Source of the DNA: Candidatus Glassiibacteriota bacterium
GTDB lineage: Bacteria; Gemmatimonadota; Glassbacteria; GWA2-58-10
DNA: 6,914 nucleotides
NCBI GenBank assembly: GCA_030604975.1
Contig: JAUVUV010000116.1
Location: 1-6,914 of the forward strand
Reading direction: 5' to 3'
Under the pieces are notes generated by a model. The model did no database searches, was not told where the DNA came from, and saw only the letters and a list, made by a program, of their open reading frames with translations. How positions within the stretch are numbered: the first letter of the stretch is position 1; the number at the start of each line of letters is the position of its first letter. A program made the position numbers and the translations under genes. Positions 1-6,734 of the stretch are shown piece after piece.

Positions 1-7
1 CCTGTTT

Positions 8-211
8 CCCCCTTTGTTAAGGGGGATTAAATACTCAATCCCCTTTGTTAAGGGGGACTACTTACTGATTCCCCTTTGTTAAGGGGGACTACATACTGAT
101 CCCCCTTTGTTAAGGGGGACTACTTACTGATCCCCCTTTTTTAAGGGGGACTATTTATTGATCCCCCTTTTTTAAGGGGGACTGTTTACTGATCCCCCTT
201 TTTTAAGGGGG
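8..211. repeat. Tandem array of seven 31-bp palindromic repeats
   Basis: Seven units begin near 8, 39, 70, 101, 132, 163 and 194, so the period is exactly 31 bp. Each unit is an 18-nt palindrome, CCCCCTTTGTTAAGGGGG or a variant, followed by a 13-nt spacer close to ACTACATACTGAT. The palindrome can fold as a 7-bp stem (CCCCCTT/AAGGGGG) with a 4-nt loop. The first four units have TGTT in the loop and the last three have TTTT. Units 2 and 3 begin with T instead of the first C. The spacer is almost constant, so this is not a CRISPR array. The last unit degrades into unrelated sequence after about 211, while the left end is close to the window edge and may continue outside. Palindromes of this general look occur scattered in many bacterial genomes; the strict tandem arrangement is the less usual part. 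Function is unknown. Possible roles are nucleoid protein binding, transcription attenuation or transcript-end protection. Confidence 0.93.
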
Positions 212-225
212 CTTACATACTGATC

Positions 226-258
226 CTCCGGGGAGTTACCCCGAAGCAAGCTTCGAGG
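226..258 (-). repeat. Intergenic stem-loop next to the 31-bp array
   Basis: CCCCGAAGC (239-247) and GCTTCGAGG (250-258) form a 9-position inverted repeat with a 2-base centre. The one imperfect position is a C-A mismatch in + strand RNA but a G-U wobble in - strand RNA, so any RNA hairpin would be more stable on the minus strand. A small competing inverted repeat, CTCC/GGAG, lies at 226-235. No T-tract follows on either strand, so it does not look like a classical intrinsic terminator. It differs in sequence from the neighbouring array and is probably a second type of extragenic palindrome. Confidence 0.55.
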
Positions 259-325
259 AATTCTTTTCGATTAAATTTACTCCCAAACTGTCATACCATT
301 CCTGCTCTCCAAAATAGTTTTTGAT

Positions 326-354
326 TTGATGTTTAATTTTCCCTGATATATTTT
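326..354 (+). promoter_or_regulatory. Possible sigma-70-type promoter for the vWA-mfd operon
   Basis: The stretch 260-413 is AT-rich and non-coding and must hold the start signals of the downstream operon unless transcription enters from outside. The best match I see is TTGATG (326-331), a 17-bp gap, then TATTTT (349-354). An overlapping alternative -10, TATATT, sits at 347-352 with 15-bp spacing. Both boxes are imperfect, and AT-rich DNA gives such matches by chance. This is a weak candidate only. Confidence 0.22.
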
Positions 355-399
355 AAATTATTGGGCTGATTAACCAGCGTGAATATCAAGTTAGCTACT

Positions 400-404
400 G
401 GGAG
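400..404 (+). promoter_or_regulatory. Ribosome binding site that supports a TTG start
   Basis: GGGAG lies nine bases before the TTG at 414. It decides the start of the vWA gene: no ATG occurs in this frame until codon 49 (558), which would remove the first membrane helix of the BatA domain. Confidence 0.7.
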
Positions 405-413
405 ATTACAATA

Positions 414-2558
414 TTGATAAGTTTTCTTAATCCAATAGTATTGTTTGGCCTGGTGGCGGCTTCCGTGCCGCTGATCATTCATTTCCTGAGCCGGTTCCGT
501 GCCCAGCAGCGCGAATTCAGCTCTCTTCTTCTTTTGCGTGAAGTGCAGAGCCGCAGCATGCGCAAGCTGAAAATCCGCCAGCTGCTGCTGCTAATCCTTC
601 GCACGCTGATTATCGCGCTGCTGGTTCTTGCTCCAGCTCGCCCTGTGGTGCGGGGACTTTTCGGCACCGGGCCAGCAGACCACCTGCCAACAGCGGCGGT
701 ATTTATTCTCGACACTTCGGCGAGCACCGGATTCGTGCATGAAAAGGGGCCTGTGATATCTTTCCTGACCCAACGCCTGAAGCGGATCATGGGCTGGATG
801 AACCCGGCTGACCGTTTCCGCATCCTGACCGCGAACGAGGGTTTCACTGCTGAGACTGACTCCTGGCTCTCGCCCGGGGAGGGGCCTGCGCAAAGTGTCT
901 CCGTAAGCGAAAACATGGCTTCCAGCTACCGGAGTACAAGTCTTGGGGCAAGCCTGGAAGCTGCTTCGCGTCTGCTTCAGTCTGCCACCGATGTATCATC
1001 GCGGGAGGTATACCTTTTCACCGACTCTCAGAGTGGCTTTCTCGGGCCCGACAGCCTTCGCTTAGAAAGCGCATTTCCGGTGCGCTATTACCTGGTGGAG
1101 GCCCACGACCGGGAACCTTCAAACGTGGCGGTAGAGTCAGTCGGTCTGCCGGGAGAACTCGTGCTGCCAGGATCGCCGCTGAAAGTAACTGTCAGGGTGG
1201 CACATTTCGGCAATGGAGAATCGGCCCAGGTTTTCCCCCGCCTCTATCTTGATAATCGACTGGTAGGCCAGGGTGAAGCAGTGGTCGGTCCAGGTGAGAA
1301 AGAGTCTGTGGTGGTGGAAATCCCCCCGCTTGAGCCGGGCATATACGAACTTGCGGCTCAGATCGATGCAGACGGCCTTGCAGCGGATAACCAGCGCGCA
1401 ATGCTGCTCAAGGTGCCCTCCCGTGTGAGAATGGTACTCGTGGAATCGCACCGCACAGAGCCCGATTACCTGGGCAGTGCCCTCGAGGTGTTGGCCAAGG
1501 GCCCCTCGGCGCCAATCAAACTGGACAGAAGAGCCACACTGCCATTAGCAACATCTGAGTTCGCCGGAGCAGACCTTTTCATTATTCACGGTGTTTCTTT
1601 CCAGGCGAGTCAACTTGGCACATTCCTCGCCGAGGTAACAAGACGCAAAAAGGGACTTTTTATTATACCATGTGCGAGAGAACCGGATGAGCAAGTCCAT
1701 GCTCGGAGTTTCAACTCTGTCGCCGCAAGATTCGATTTACCGTTAGAGTTGGGGGGTATCACCAGTTTTGGGAAAGGCGGATTTGACAGTCCTGAAATGC
1801 CACGGACGGCCGCCGCCTCAGGCGCCGTGTTCGCTTCTGTTTTCGATGCCATCCCGGGGCTGGAAAAGCTCAAGGTTTTCGCCCTGCGGCGCCTGCCGCC
1901 CTTGCAGGGCGGGACCGCGGGGAGCGGTCAGGCGGCGGCCGGTGCCTGGGATCTGCAAACAAAGGGCGGTAATACTTTACTACGCCTGATACGACGTGGC
2001 AGTGCTAACGTACTTGTTGCAGCGAGCGATCTAGCCAACCCGAATGAATGCGAGCTTCCGGGAACACCGCTTTTCGTGCCTCTGCTACATTCACTTATCA
2101 TGATTTTGGCGGATCAAGGACCAATGGTTAATCCAAATCTCAGGGTGGGTGAGAAAGCTACGATATATTTCAGAGGAAACGTCAACACCTCGAGCATGGA
2201 AATCCACGGACCGGAAGAGACCCGTTTTCTGCTCCCGCCTGGAGAGTATGAAAAAATCGAGTTCAAAGAGACAGATTTGCCGGGAGTATACCGGATATAT
2301 GACAGCCAGGAGATAGTCGAGGCTTTCTGTGTCGGTCTTGATCCAAAGGAGGCAGACTTAAGATTTGAAGAAAAAAATATCATTAAGGATAGTTTCGTTG
2401 ATAATGAATTGAAAATTATCTCGGCTGAGGAGGATCTGGAAGGCTCGGTATTCCTTTCGCGCTGGGGGGTGGAAATCTGGCCTGCTCTCCTGGTGCTGGT
2501 GCTGGGATTGCTGGTTGTGGAGCAGGTTCTTGCCAACAGGAAAGAGGATGAGGACTAA
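414..2558 (+). CDS. BatA-domain and vWA-domain membrane protein
   Basis: A 714-residue protein. Residues 1-80 form the BatA-type N-terminal double-transmembrane domain: helix about 5-25 starting FLNPIVLFGL, a basic loop rich in Arg and Lys, then helix about 55-75. A von Willebrand A domain follows (about 93-230) with what looks like a complete metal-ion adhesion site: D100, S102 and S104 (DTSAS), T175 in STSLGASL, and D204 in LFTDS. Residues about 236-335 resemble an Ig-like/CARDB beta domain, and about 338-420 resemble the glutamine-amidotransferase-like fold often found in long BatA proteins. The segment LFVPLLHSLI near 553-562 is typical of that group. A last membrane helix lies at about 687-705, before an acidic cytoplasmic tail. 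The large middle part should therefore be outside the cytoplasmic membrane. The start is TTG at 414, backed by GGGAG nine bases upstream and by the intact first helix. Such proteins are often encoded with MoxR ATPase and DUF58 genes; neither is visible here, and mfd follows directly. Exact function and partners are unknown, so no gene symbol is given. Confidence 0.9.
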   Translation: MISFLNPIVLFGLVAASVPLIIHFLSRFRAQQREFSSLLLLREVQSRSMRKLKIRQLLLLILRTLIIALLVLAPARPVVRGLFGTGPADHLPTAAVFILDTSASTGFVHEKGPVISFLTQRLKRIMGWMNPADRFRILTANEGFTAETDSWLSPGEGPAQSVSVSENMASSYRSTSLGASLEAASRLLQSATDVSSREVYLFTDSQSGFLGPDSLRLESAFPVRYYLVEAHDREPSNVAVESVGLPGELVLPGSPLKVTVRVAHFGNGESAQVFPRLYLDNRLVGQGEAVVGPGEKESVVVEIPPLEPGIYELAAQIDADGLAADNQRAMLLKVPSRVRMVLVESHRTEPDYLGSALEVLAKGPSAPIKLDRRATLPLATSEFAGADLFIIHGVSFQASQLGTFLAEVTRRKKGLFIIPCAREPDEQVHARSFNSVAARFDLPLELGGITSFGKGGFDSPEMPRTAAASGAVFASVFDAIPGLEKLKVFALRRLPPLQGGTAGSGQAAAGAWDLQTKGGNTLLRLIRRGSANVLVAASDLANPNECELPGTPLFVPLLHSLIMILADQGPMVNPNLRVGEKATIYFRGNVNTSSMEIHGPEETRFLLPPGEYEKIEFKETDLPGVYRIYDSQEIVEAFCVGLDPKEADLRFEEKNIIKDSFVDNELKIISAEEDLEGSVFLSRWGVEIWPALLVLVLGLLVVEQVLANRKEDED
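2551..2554 (+). promoter_or_regulatory. Ribosome binding site that decides the mfd start
   Basis: AGGA ends five bases before the ATG at 2560 and lies inside the last codons of the upstream gene. The in-frame ATG at 2548 has its purine run directly adjacent with no spacing, and the still earlier in-frame TTG at 2515 lies deep inside the upstream membrane helix. Both are less likely starts. The site overlaps the upstream stop region, so translational coupling is probable. Confidence 0.65.
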
Positions 2559-2559
2559 C

Positions 2560-5500
2560 ATGCCGGCGGAGAACCTTAAAAGATTGCTCAAGCTTCTGGA
2601 CGGTTCAAAGGCCTTTCACAAGGCACAGGATTATCTGTCTGGCGATAAAGCCGACTTGCGGCTCGGTAACATGTACGGGTCTGCAAGAAATTTTGTCGCG
2701 GCAGGCCTTTACATAAACCGCAAGCGCACTGTGCTCTATGTGACCAGGGGATCAAAGCAGGCGGAGAAAATTGAGGCTGACCTGGCAAATTTCCTGCCAG
2801 AAAGCGAGGTCCGCAATTATCCTCAGTGGGAGATTTTGCCTTACGAGGAGTCTGCCGCAGAGCCTGGTATCACAGGCCAGAGGATCGAGGCCCTGCTTGG
2901 ATTGATAGATAGCCGTCCTGGAATAACAGTAGCGTCGGTGCGCAGTCTGATGCAGCGCATTCCCCCACCCGAGGCTTTCATCGACAAGGTCCGCACTCTA
3001 AGTACCGGAGCCGAGATAGACCTGGAAGCTTTTCTTGCCGACCTGGTAGACATGGGTTTCAAGCGGGAGGCAATGGTTGAGGAGGTTGGCACATTTAGCC
3101 TGCGGGGAGGAATACTTGATATTTACGGCTATGGGATGGAGAATCCTGTCCGGATCGAACTGTTTGGTGATGAAATAAGTGAGATTCGTTTTTTTGAGAT
3201 CGCGGACCAGCGCTCTGTCGGGCAGTGCAAAGAGGTGGTTGTTCTGCCGGTAGCCGAGCCTTTAAGTTGGGAGAGGTTTCCAGAAGGCGAGAATGGGAAA
3301 CTTTCCAATATATTCGACTATCTGGACAAGGACAGCCTGATCCTTTTCGATGAGTACGATACCATAATCGAGCAGGCGGAACGTTTTATGAAGGAGGTGG
3401 AGGGTTTTTACGAGATGGCGGTTGAGCGTCGGGGAGCGATTTTTCACCTGCCGGCAGAACTCTACGTATCACCTGAGGAACTGGGAAAAAGGTTGAAATT
3501 GTTTTCCTGCGCCGACTTTTGCTCCCTTTACCAGCGCACTGACAGGAGAATTTGCTTGCGATTCGACACCAGGGAACCCTCGGCTGTTAATCGCGATATG
3601 AACATACTTCGGAGCAGGCTGCGTAAAGAGAGTGAAAGCGGCAGGCAGAGCTATATTCTCTGCGACAACAAGGGACAGTTAGACCGGCTGGAGGAACTTC
3701 TCGGCGAGACAGGCAAGCTGGTCAGACTCACTCTCGGTAGCCTCGAAACCGGTTTCGTGTTCGGCGAGATCGGTCTTGTCATTTTTACCGACCACGAGAT
3801 TTTCCGCCGCTTCCGCCACGTGCGCGCCCGTCGGCGCTACAAGCGAGCCCCTGCTCTGGAGAGCTTTTCCAACCTTAAAGAGGGTGATTTCGTGGTGCAT
3901 ATCGATTACGGGATCGGCCGCTACCGCGGGATGAAAAAGATCGAAACAGAAAATATCACAGTGGAGTGCCTCTGGCTCGAATATGCTGATGGTGAGTTCC
4001 TCTACGTGCCGGTGGACCAGTTGTCGCTGGTTGAGCGATACACCGCTGAGGGCGGTGCGGTGCCCACGGTGCACAAAATCGGGGGGGCGCAATGGGCCAG
4101 GGTGAAAGCCAGGACAGTCAAGGCAATCGAGGATATGACCGAAGAGCTTATCGAGTTTTACGCCTCGCGGGAAGTTCATGGCGGATTCGCCTTCTCTCAG
4201 GACACAGACTGGCAGCGAGAACTGGAGGAGTCCTTTGTCTATGAGGAAACACCGGACCAGGAAAAAGCGATTGAGGAGATCAAGCACGACATGGAGGACA
4301 AATCCTGCATGGATCGCCTGCTGTGCGGTGACGTTGGTTTTGGCAAGACCGAGGTTGCCTTGCGTGCGGCGTTCAAGGCTGTCCAGGACGGTAAGCAGGT
4401 GGCTATACTCGTTCCCACTACCGTGCTTGCCCAGCAGCATTTCATAACATTCAACCAGCGACTTGCCGATTTCCCGGTGAAAGTGGAAACACTCAGCCGT
4501 TTCAAAAGACCGGCAGAGCAGAAAGAGATCCTGAAAAAGCTTGTATTGGGTGTGATAGATGTGATTATCGGCACTCATCGTTTGCTAAGCAAGGATGTCA
4601 AGTTCAAGGAACTGGGGCTTTTGATAATCGACGAGGAGCAGCGTTTCGGCGTTCGGCAGAAAGAGAAGCTGAAGAGACTTAAGCTTTCAGTGGATACCAT
4701 GGCGATGACCGCCACTCCCATCCCCCGAACGCTGCACATGAGCCTGATGGGGATCAGGGATCTCTCGCTGATCAACACCCCTCCCCAGGACCGGCTGCCG
4801 ATCCTGACCCAGATCTGTCCCTTCAGCGAGGAGGTGATCGCTGAGGCTGCTCACCGCGAGCTTGCCCGCGACGGCCAGGTGTTTTTCGTGCACAACCGTA
4901 TCGGCTCGATATACTCTGTCTACGATCTTCTTCGCCGGCTAGTGCCCGAGGCACGGATTGGGGTGGCCCACGGGGAGATGCCTGAGCGAGAACTCGAGAT
5001 CACGATGCGCCGGTTCCAGGAACGTGAAATAGATCTTCTGCTGAGCACGATGATTATCGAGAACGGGCTTGATTTCCCCAACGCTAATACGATTATAGTC
5101 AACCGCGCAGATCGATTTGGCCTGAGCCAGCTTTACCAGTTACGAGGACGTGTGGGGCGCAGCTACCACCGCGCTTACGCTTACCTTCTCGTTCCGCCCA
5201 GGCGTCTGATCACCGATGAAGCGATAAAGCGATTGCGGGTTCTCGAGGAGTACACGGAACTGGGCAGTGGATATGAGATTGCTATGCGCGACCTCGAACT
5301 TCGGGGTATGGGCAATATCTTGGGAAGTCAGCAGCATGGGTTTATCAACGCCGTGGGTTTCGACACTTATCTCAAGCTTCTCAAGGATGCAATAGCCACC
5401 CTTCAGAGCGGCCGGCCCAAGGTGGAGGCTGCTCCTGCAGCCAAGATTAATCTCGATCTCCCCGCTTTTCTGCCCGATGATTACGTTCTGGACAGCAAGC

Positions 5501-5910
5501 AGAAACTCGCCCTGTATCGTAAGATCTCGCATGTGGAGGCGATAAACGAACTTGAGGAGATAGCCCGTGAGCTAGCTGACCGCTATGGCAGCTTGCCTTC
5601 CGAGGCACTTGGACTGCTCGCCAAAACCAGGCTTAAAATTTACGCCTCGCGTCTGGTTCTGGAGGCGGTCTTTATATCCGAAAGCTACTGCAAACTGGAT
5701 TTCGGCCGCAAGATAAAATACCGTCTCGCACCGATATCGAACGTCCTGAAAGATATCGAAGGGGAAAAGAAGATATTATCGCTCGACCCACTTTCAATAA
5801 TCCTCAAGCCACCGACGAAAAGCGCCGCTTTAGAAAAGATCACAGCTGCGCTATCCCGAATGTCAGAAGAACCGGCAGCCTATATCGAAGGCTCATCCGG
5901 TATAGCCTGA
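2560..5910 (+). CDS. mfd: Transcription-repair coupling factor Mfd
   Basis: Starting at ATG 2560 the protein has 1116 residues, slightly shorter than E. coli Mfd (1148) but with all modules. Mfd is a cytoplasmic DNA translocase that pushes stalled RNA polymerase off damaged DNA and recruits UvrA for nucleotide excision repair. The N-terminal UvrB-like module (about 20-330) has a degenerate Walker A (GNMYGSAR, 36-43), as expected for its inactive ATPase fold. R182, R198 and F202 align with the E. coli UvrA-contact residues R165, R181 and F185. The CarD-like RNA polymerase interaction domain begins at GDFVVHIDYGIGRYRG (442-457). The translocase motor has TPDQ (564-567), Walker A GDVGFGKT (590-597), motif Ia PTTVLAQQH (619-627), DEEQ (691-694), TATPIPRT (717-724) and QLRGRVGRS (860-868). 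The TRG motif, with RDLELRGMGNILGSQQHG, ends near 927. The C-terminal regulatory domain D7 spans about 960-1075. No frameshift or lost catalytic residue is seen. The gene begins one base after the vWA stop, so it is very likely in the same operon. No convincing intrinsic terminator follows it. Confidence 0.98.
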   Translation: MPAENLKRLLKLLDGSKAFHKAQDYLSGDKADLRLGNMYGSARNFVAAGLYINRKRTVLYVTRGSKQAEKIEADLANFLPESEVRNYPQWEILPYEESAAEPGITGQRIEALLGLIDSRPGITVASVRSLMQRIPPPEAFIDKVRTLSTGAEIDLEAFLADLVDMGFKREAMVEEVGTFSLRGGILDIYGYGMENPVRIELFGDEISEIRFFEIADQRSVGQCKEVVVLPVAEPLSWERFPEGENGKLSNIFDYLDKDSLILFDEYDTIIEQAERFMKEVEGFYEMAVERRGAIFHLPAELYVSPEELGKRLKLFSCADFCSLYQRTDRRICLRFDTREPSAVNRDMNILRSRLRKESESGRQSYILCDNKGQLDRLEELLGETGKLVRLTLGSLETGFVFGEIGLVIFTDHEIFRRFRHVRARRRYKRAPALESFSNLKEGDFVVHIDYGIGRYRGMKKIETENITVECLWLEYADGEFLYVPVDQLSLVERYTAEGGAVPTVHKIGGAQWARVKARTVKAIEDMTEELIEFYASREVHGGFAFSQDTDWQRELEESFVYEETPDQEKAIEEIKHDMEDKSCMDRLLCGDVGFGKTEVALRAAFKAVQDGKQVAILVPTTVLAQQHFITFNQRLADFPVKVETLSRFKRPAEQKEILKKLVLGVIDVIIGTHRLLSKDVKFKELGLLIIDEEQRFGVRQKEKLKRLKLSVDTMAMTATPIPRTLHMSLMGIRDLSLINTPPQDRLPILTQICPFSEEVIAEAAHRELARDGQVFFVHNRIGSIYSVYDLLRRLVPEARIGVAHGEMPERELEITMRRFQEREIDLLLSTMIIENGLDFPNANTIIVNRADRFGLSQLYQLRGRVGRSYHRAYAYLLVPPRRLITDEAIKRLRVLEEYTELGSGYEIAMRDLELRGMGNILGSQQHGFINAVGFDTYLKLLKDAIATLQSGRPKVEAAPAAKINLDLPAFLPDDYVLDSKQKLALYRKISHVEAINELEEIARELADRYGSLPSEALGLLAKTRLKIYASRLVLEAVFISESYCKLDFGRKIKYRLAPISNVLKDIEGEKKILSLDPLSIILKPPTKSAALEKITAALSRMSEEPAAYIEGSSGIA

Positions 5911-6027
5911 GAACTGAGGCCAGAGTGACCAGGGCGATCGAATCCGTTCCTTTTATAATAATTTGTCGATTGTCCGATACACCACCCGGCAGATACTTTG
6001 CATTGATTTTCCTATCGAGGTGTTACT

Positions 6028-6103
6028 CCTACAGCCACATTTTTTTCCTGCCAACTGCAAAAATATTTATCCGTAAAAAAGATGAATGTTTTTGAACCTT
6101 TGT
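6028..6103 (+). repeat. Direct repeat copy A (AT-rich element)
   Basis: This copy shares a 34-bp identical core (6047-6080) with 6599-6632, and similarity extends on both sides to a total of about 75 bp, with only single-base indels in a T-run and an A-run. Inside it, CAAAAATATT (6058-6067) faces AATGTTTTTG (6085-6094). The arms pair at all ten positions if one U-G wobble is allowed. Similarity to the second copy fades just where that copy has its sigma-54 -24 box. Here the sequence reads TTTGTTGGGGGAATTC, with no -24/-12 pair. It could be a decayed duplicate of the promoter region or an upstream binding site for the same regulator. Confidence 0.88.
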
Positions 6104-6491
6104 TGGGGGAATTCAGTGATGATCCTATAAGTATTTTTAGGATTTGATGTTCCCTCCCCGCCAGTCTTTAACTTGATAAGCTTACCACTTGGAAGCCATC
6201 GATGGCACATCACAGATGAAAGGGACTTTTTTATATGAGCACCTGAGAAAATAGGCACTTTTTTAGGTTTTATGTATGAAAGTGCTCGATTCCGCACACC
6301 TTTTTCCTTACAATATCTCATTCCAGCTCATATCTCCAATAAAACCAATGAGTTAGAAATAGTTGAGATTATGGCATTGATAGTGTTAAAAAACAAATTA
6401 CTGTGTCAAAAGTTCGACTGACCGTATAGATATTATCTTAGCCTTTTTCAGAGGGTCTGCCAGTTTTGGAGAGAAAAAAACAGCATCGTTT

Positions 6492-6562
6492 CACTCTGAT
6501 TCTAATGGTCGAAATACTCCCGGATTGCCCATCCGATTTATAGAGTTATACAAATCAGAGTG
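6492..6562. repeat. Nested inverted repeat, possible structured element
   Basis: Outer arms CACTCTGATT (6492-6501) and AATCAGAGTG (6553-6562) are perfect 10-bp complements. Inside them are ACTC (6516-6519) with GAGT (6543-6546), and an inner hairpin CGGAT (6521-6525)/ATCCG (6531-6535) with a 5-base loop. All pairings are compatible in one fold of about 71 nt. It ends 18 bp before repeat copy B and about 90 bp before the sigma-54 promoter boxes, in the zone where sigma-54 activators commonly bind. It may be a structured RNA, a protein-binding dyad or the remnant of a small mobile element. No T-tract follows, so a terminator is unlikely. Confidence 0.6.
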
Positions 6563-6580
6563 GGGAGATTTGCGGTTAAT

Positions 6581-6653
6581 CCTGCAGCCATATTTTTTCC
6601 TGCCAACTGCAAAAATATTTATCCGTAAAAAAAGATTAATATTTTTGAAACAT
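6581..6653 (+). repeat. Direct repeat copy B, abutting the sigma-54 promoter
   Basis: This is the second copy of the element at 6028-6103, about 552 bp downstream in the same orientation. Here the internal dyad is perfect: CAAAAATATT (6610-6619) and AATATTTTTG (6638-6647), with an 18-base centre. The dyad ends seven bases before the TTGGCACG box. Its position just upstream of -24 suggests a regulator site, intrinsic DNA curvature from the A and T tracts, or a host-factor site. Which one cannot be told from the sequence. Confidence 0.88.
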
Positions 6654-6669
6654 TGGCACGTATCCTGCA
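6653..6669 (+). promoter_or_regulatory. Sigma-54 (RpoN) -24/-12 promoter
   Basis: TTGGCACG (6653-6660), four bases TATC, then CTGCA (6665-6669). The family consensus is TTGGCACG-N4-TTGCA, so this differs at one base and keeps the essential GG (6655-6656) and GC (6667-6668) at the exact spacing. Taking GC as -13/-12, transcription should start near 6680, giving a leader of about 55 nt before the ATG at 6735. A dyad TATAA/TTATA (6671-6683) straddles the predicted start. Sigma-54 promoters need an AAA+ enhancer-binding activator, normally bound upstream. None is encoded in this window. Confidence 0.8.
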
Positions 6670-6723
6670 GTATAACTTTTATAGAAGCAGCAGCCACAGC
6701 TATAATAATTTGGACCTAATCTC

Positions 6724-6730
6724 GAGGTGG
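6724..6730 (+). promoter_or_regulatory. Ribosome binding site of the 3' gene
   Basis: GAGGTGG, with GAGG ending seven bases before the ATG at 6735. It is a strong Shine-Dalgarno match and makes the otherwise short partial reading frame credible as a gene. Confidence 0.75.
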
Positions 6731-6734
6731 TAAA

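Larger units (their letters stand above)
5911..6734. other. AT-rich intergenic region without a credible gene
   Basis: About 820 bp between mfd and the next gene, visibly richer in A and T than the genes. Short open frames occur on both strands, but none has both a ribosome binding site and protein-like composition, and those at the right end overlap the promoter and repeats. What it does hold: two copies of a ~75-bp direct repeat, a nested inverted repeat at 6492-6562, a sigma-54 promoter, and lesser dyads. The lesser dyads are GCACTTT (6255-6261) with AAAGTGC (6279-6285), ATCCTA (6122-6127) with TAGGAT (6138-6143), and small hairpins at 6449-6459 and 6460-6469 enclosed by a T-run (6444-6448) and an A-run (from 6474). 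Unidentified small RNA or a decayed gene duplicate are both possible. I could not recognise a known RNA family. Confidence 0.7.

Noticed and set aside
8..211. CRISPR array
   Set aside because: Period and palindromes are superficially similar, but the 13-nt spacers are nearly identical to each other and far too short.
362..378. Sigma-54 promoter upstream of the vWA gene
   Set aside because: TTGGGCTGATTAACCAGC has GG and GC, but the spacing is off by at least one base and the rest of both boxes does not match.
3679..4578. Long minus-strand open frame of 299 codons inside mfd
   Set aside because: It lies wholly antisense to the conserved RNA polymerase-binding and motor domains of mfd and has no domain of its own: a shadow of the coding strand.
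5911..5990. Intrinsic terminator for the vWA-mfd operon
   Set aside because: No GC-rich stem followed by a T-run is visible after the mfd stop; short complementary pieces such as TCG/CGA are too weak.
6098..6116. Sigma-54 promoter after repeat copy A
   Set aside because: The position equivalent to the -24 box reads TTTGTTGGGG with no GC at the required distance, so it is at best a decayed copy.
6067..6321. Small - strand gene of 84 codons after mfd
   Set aside because: No recognisable domain, and its end lies within repeat copy A. The similar strings it shares with another minus-strand frame near 6640 come only from the DNA repeat.
6525..6719. Small + strand gene of 64 codons
   Set aside because: It starts at TTG without a ribosome binding site and runs through repeat copy B and the sigma-54 promoter; its composition reflects the AT-rich DNA.
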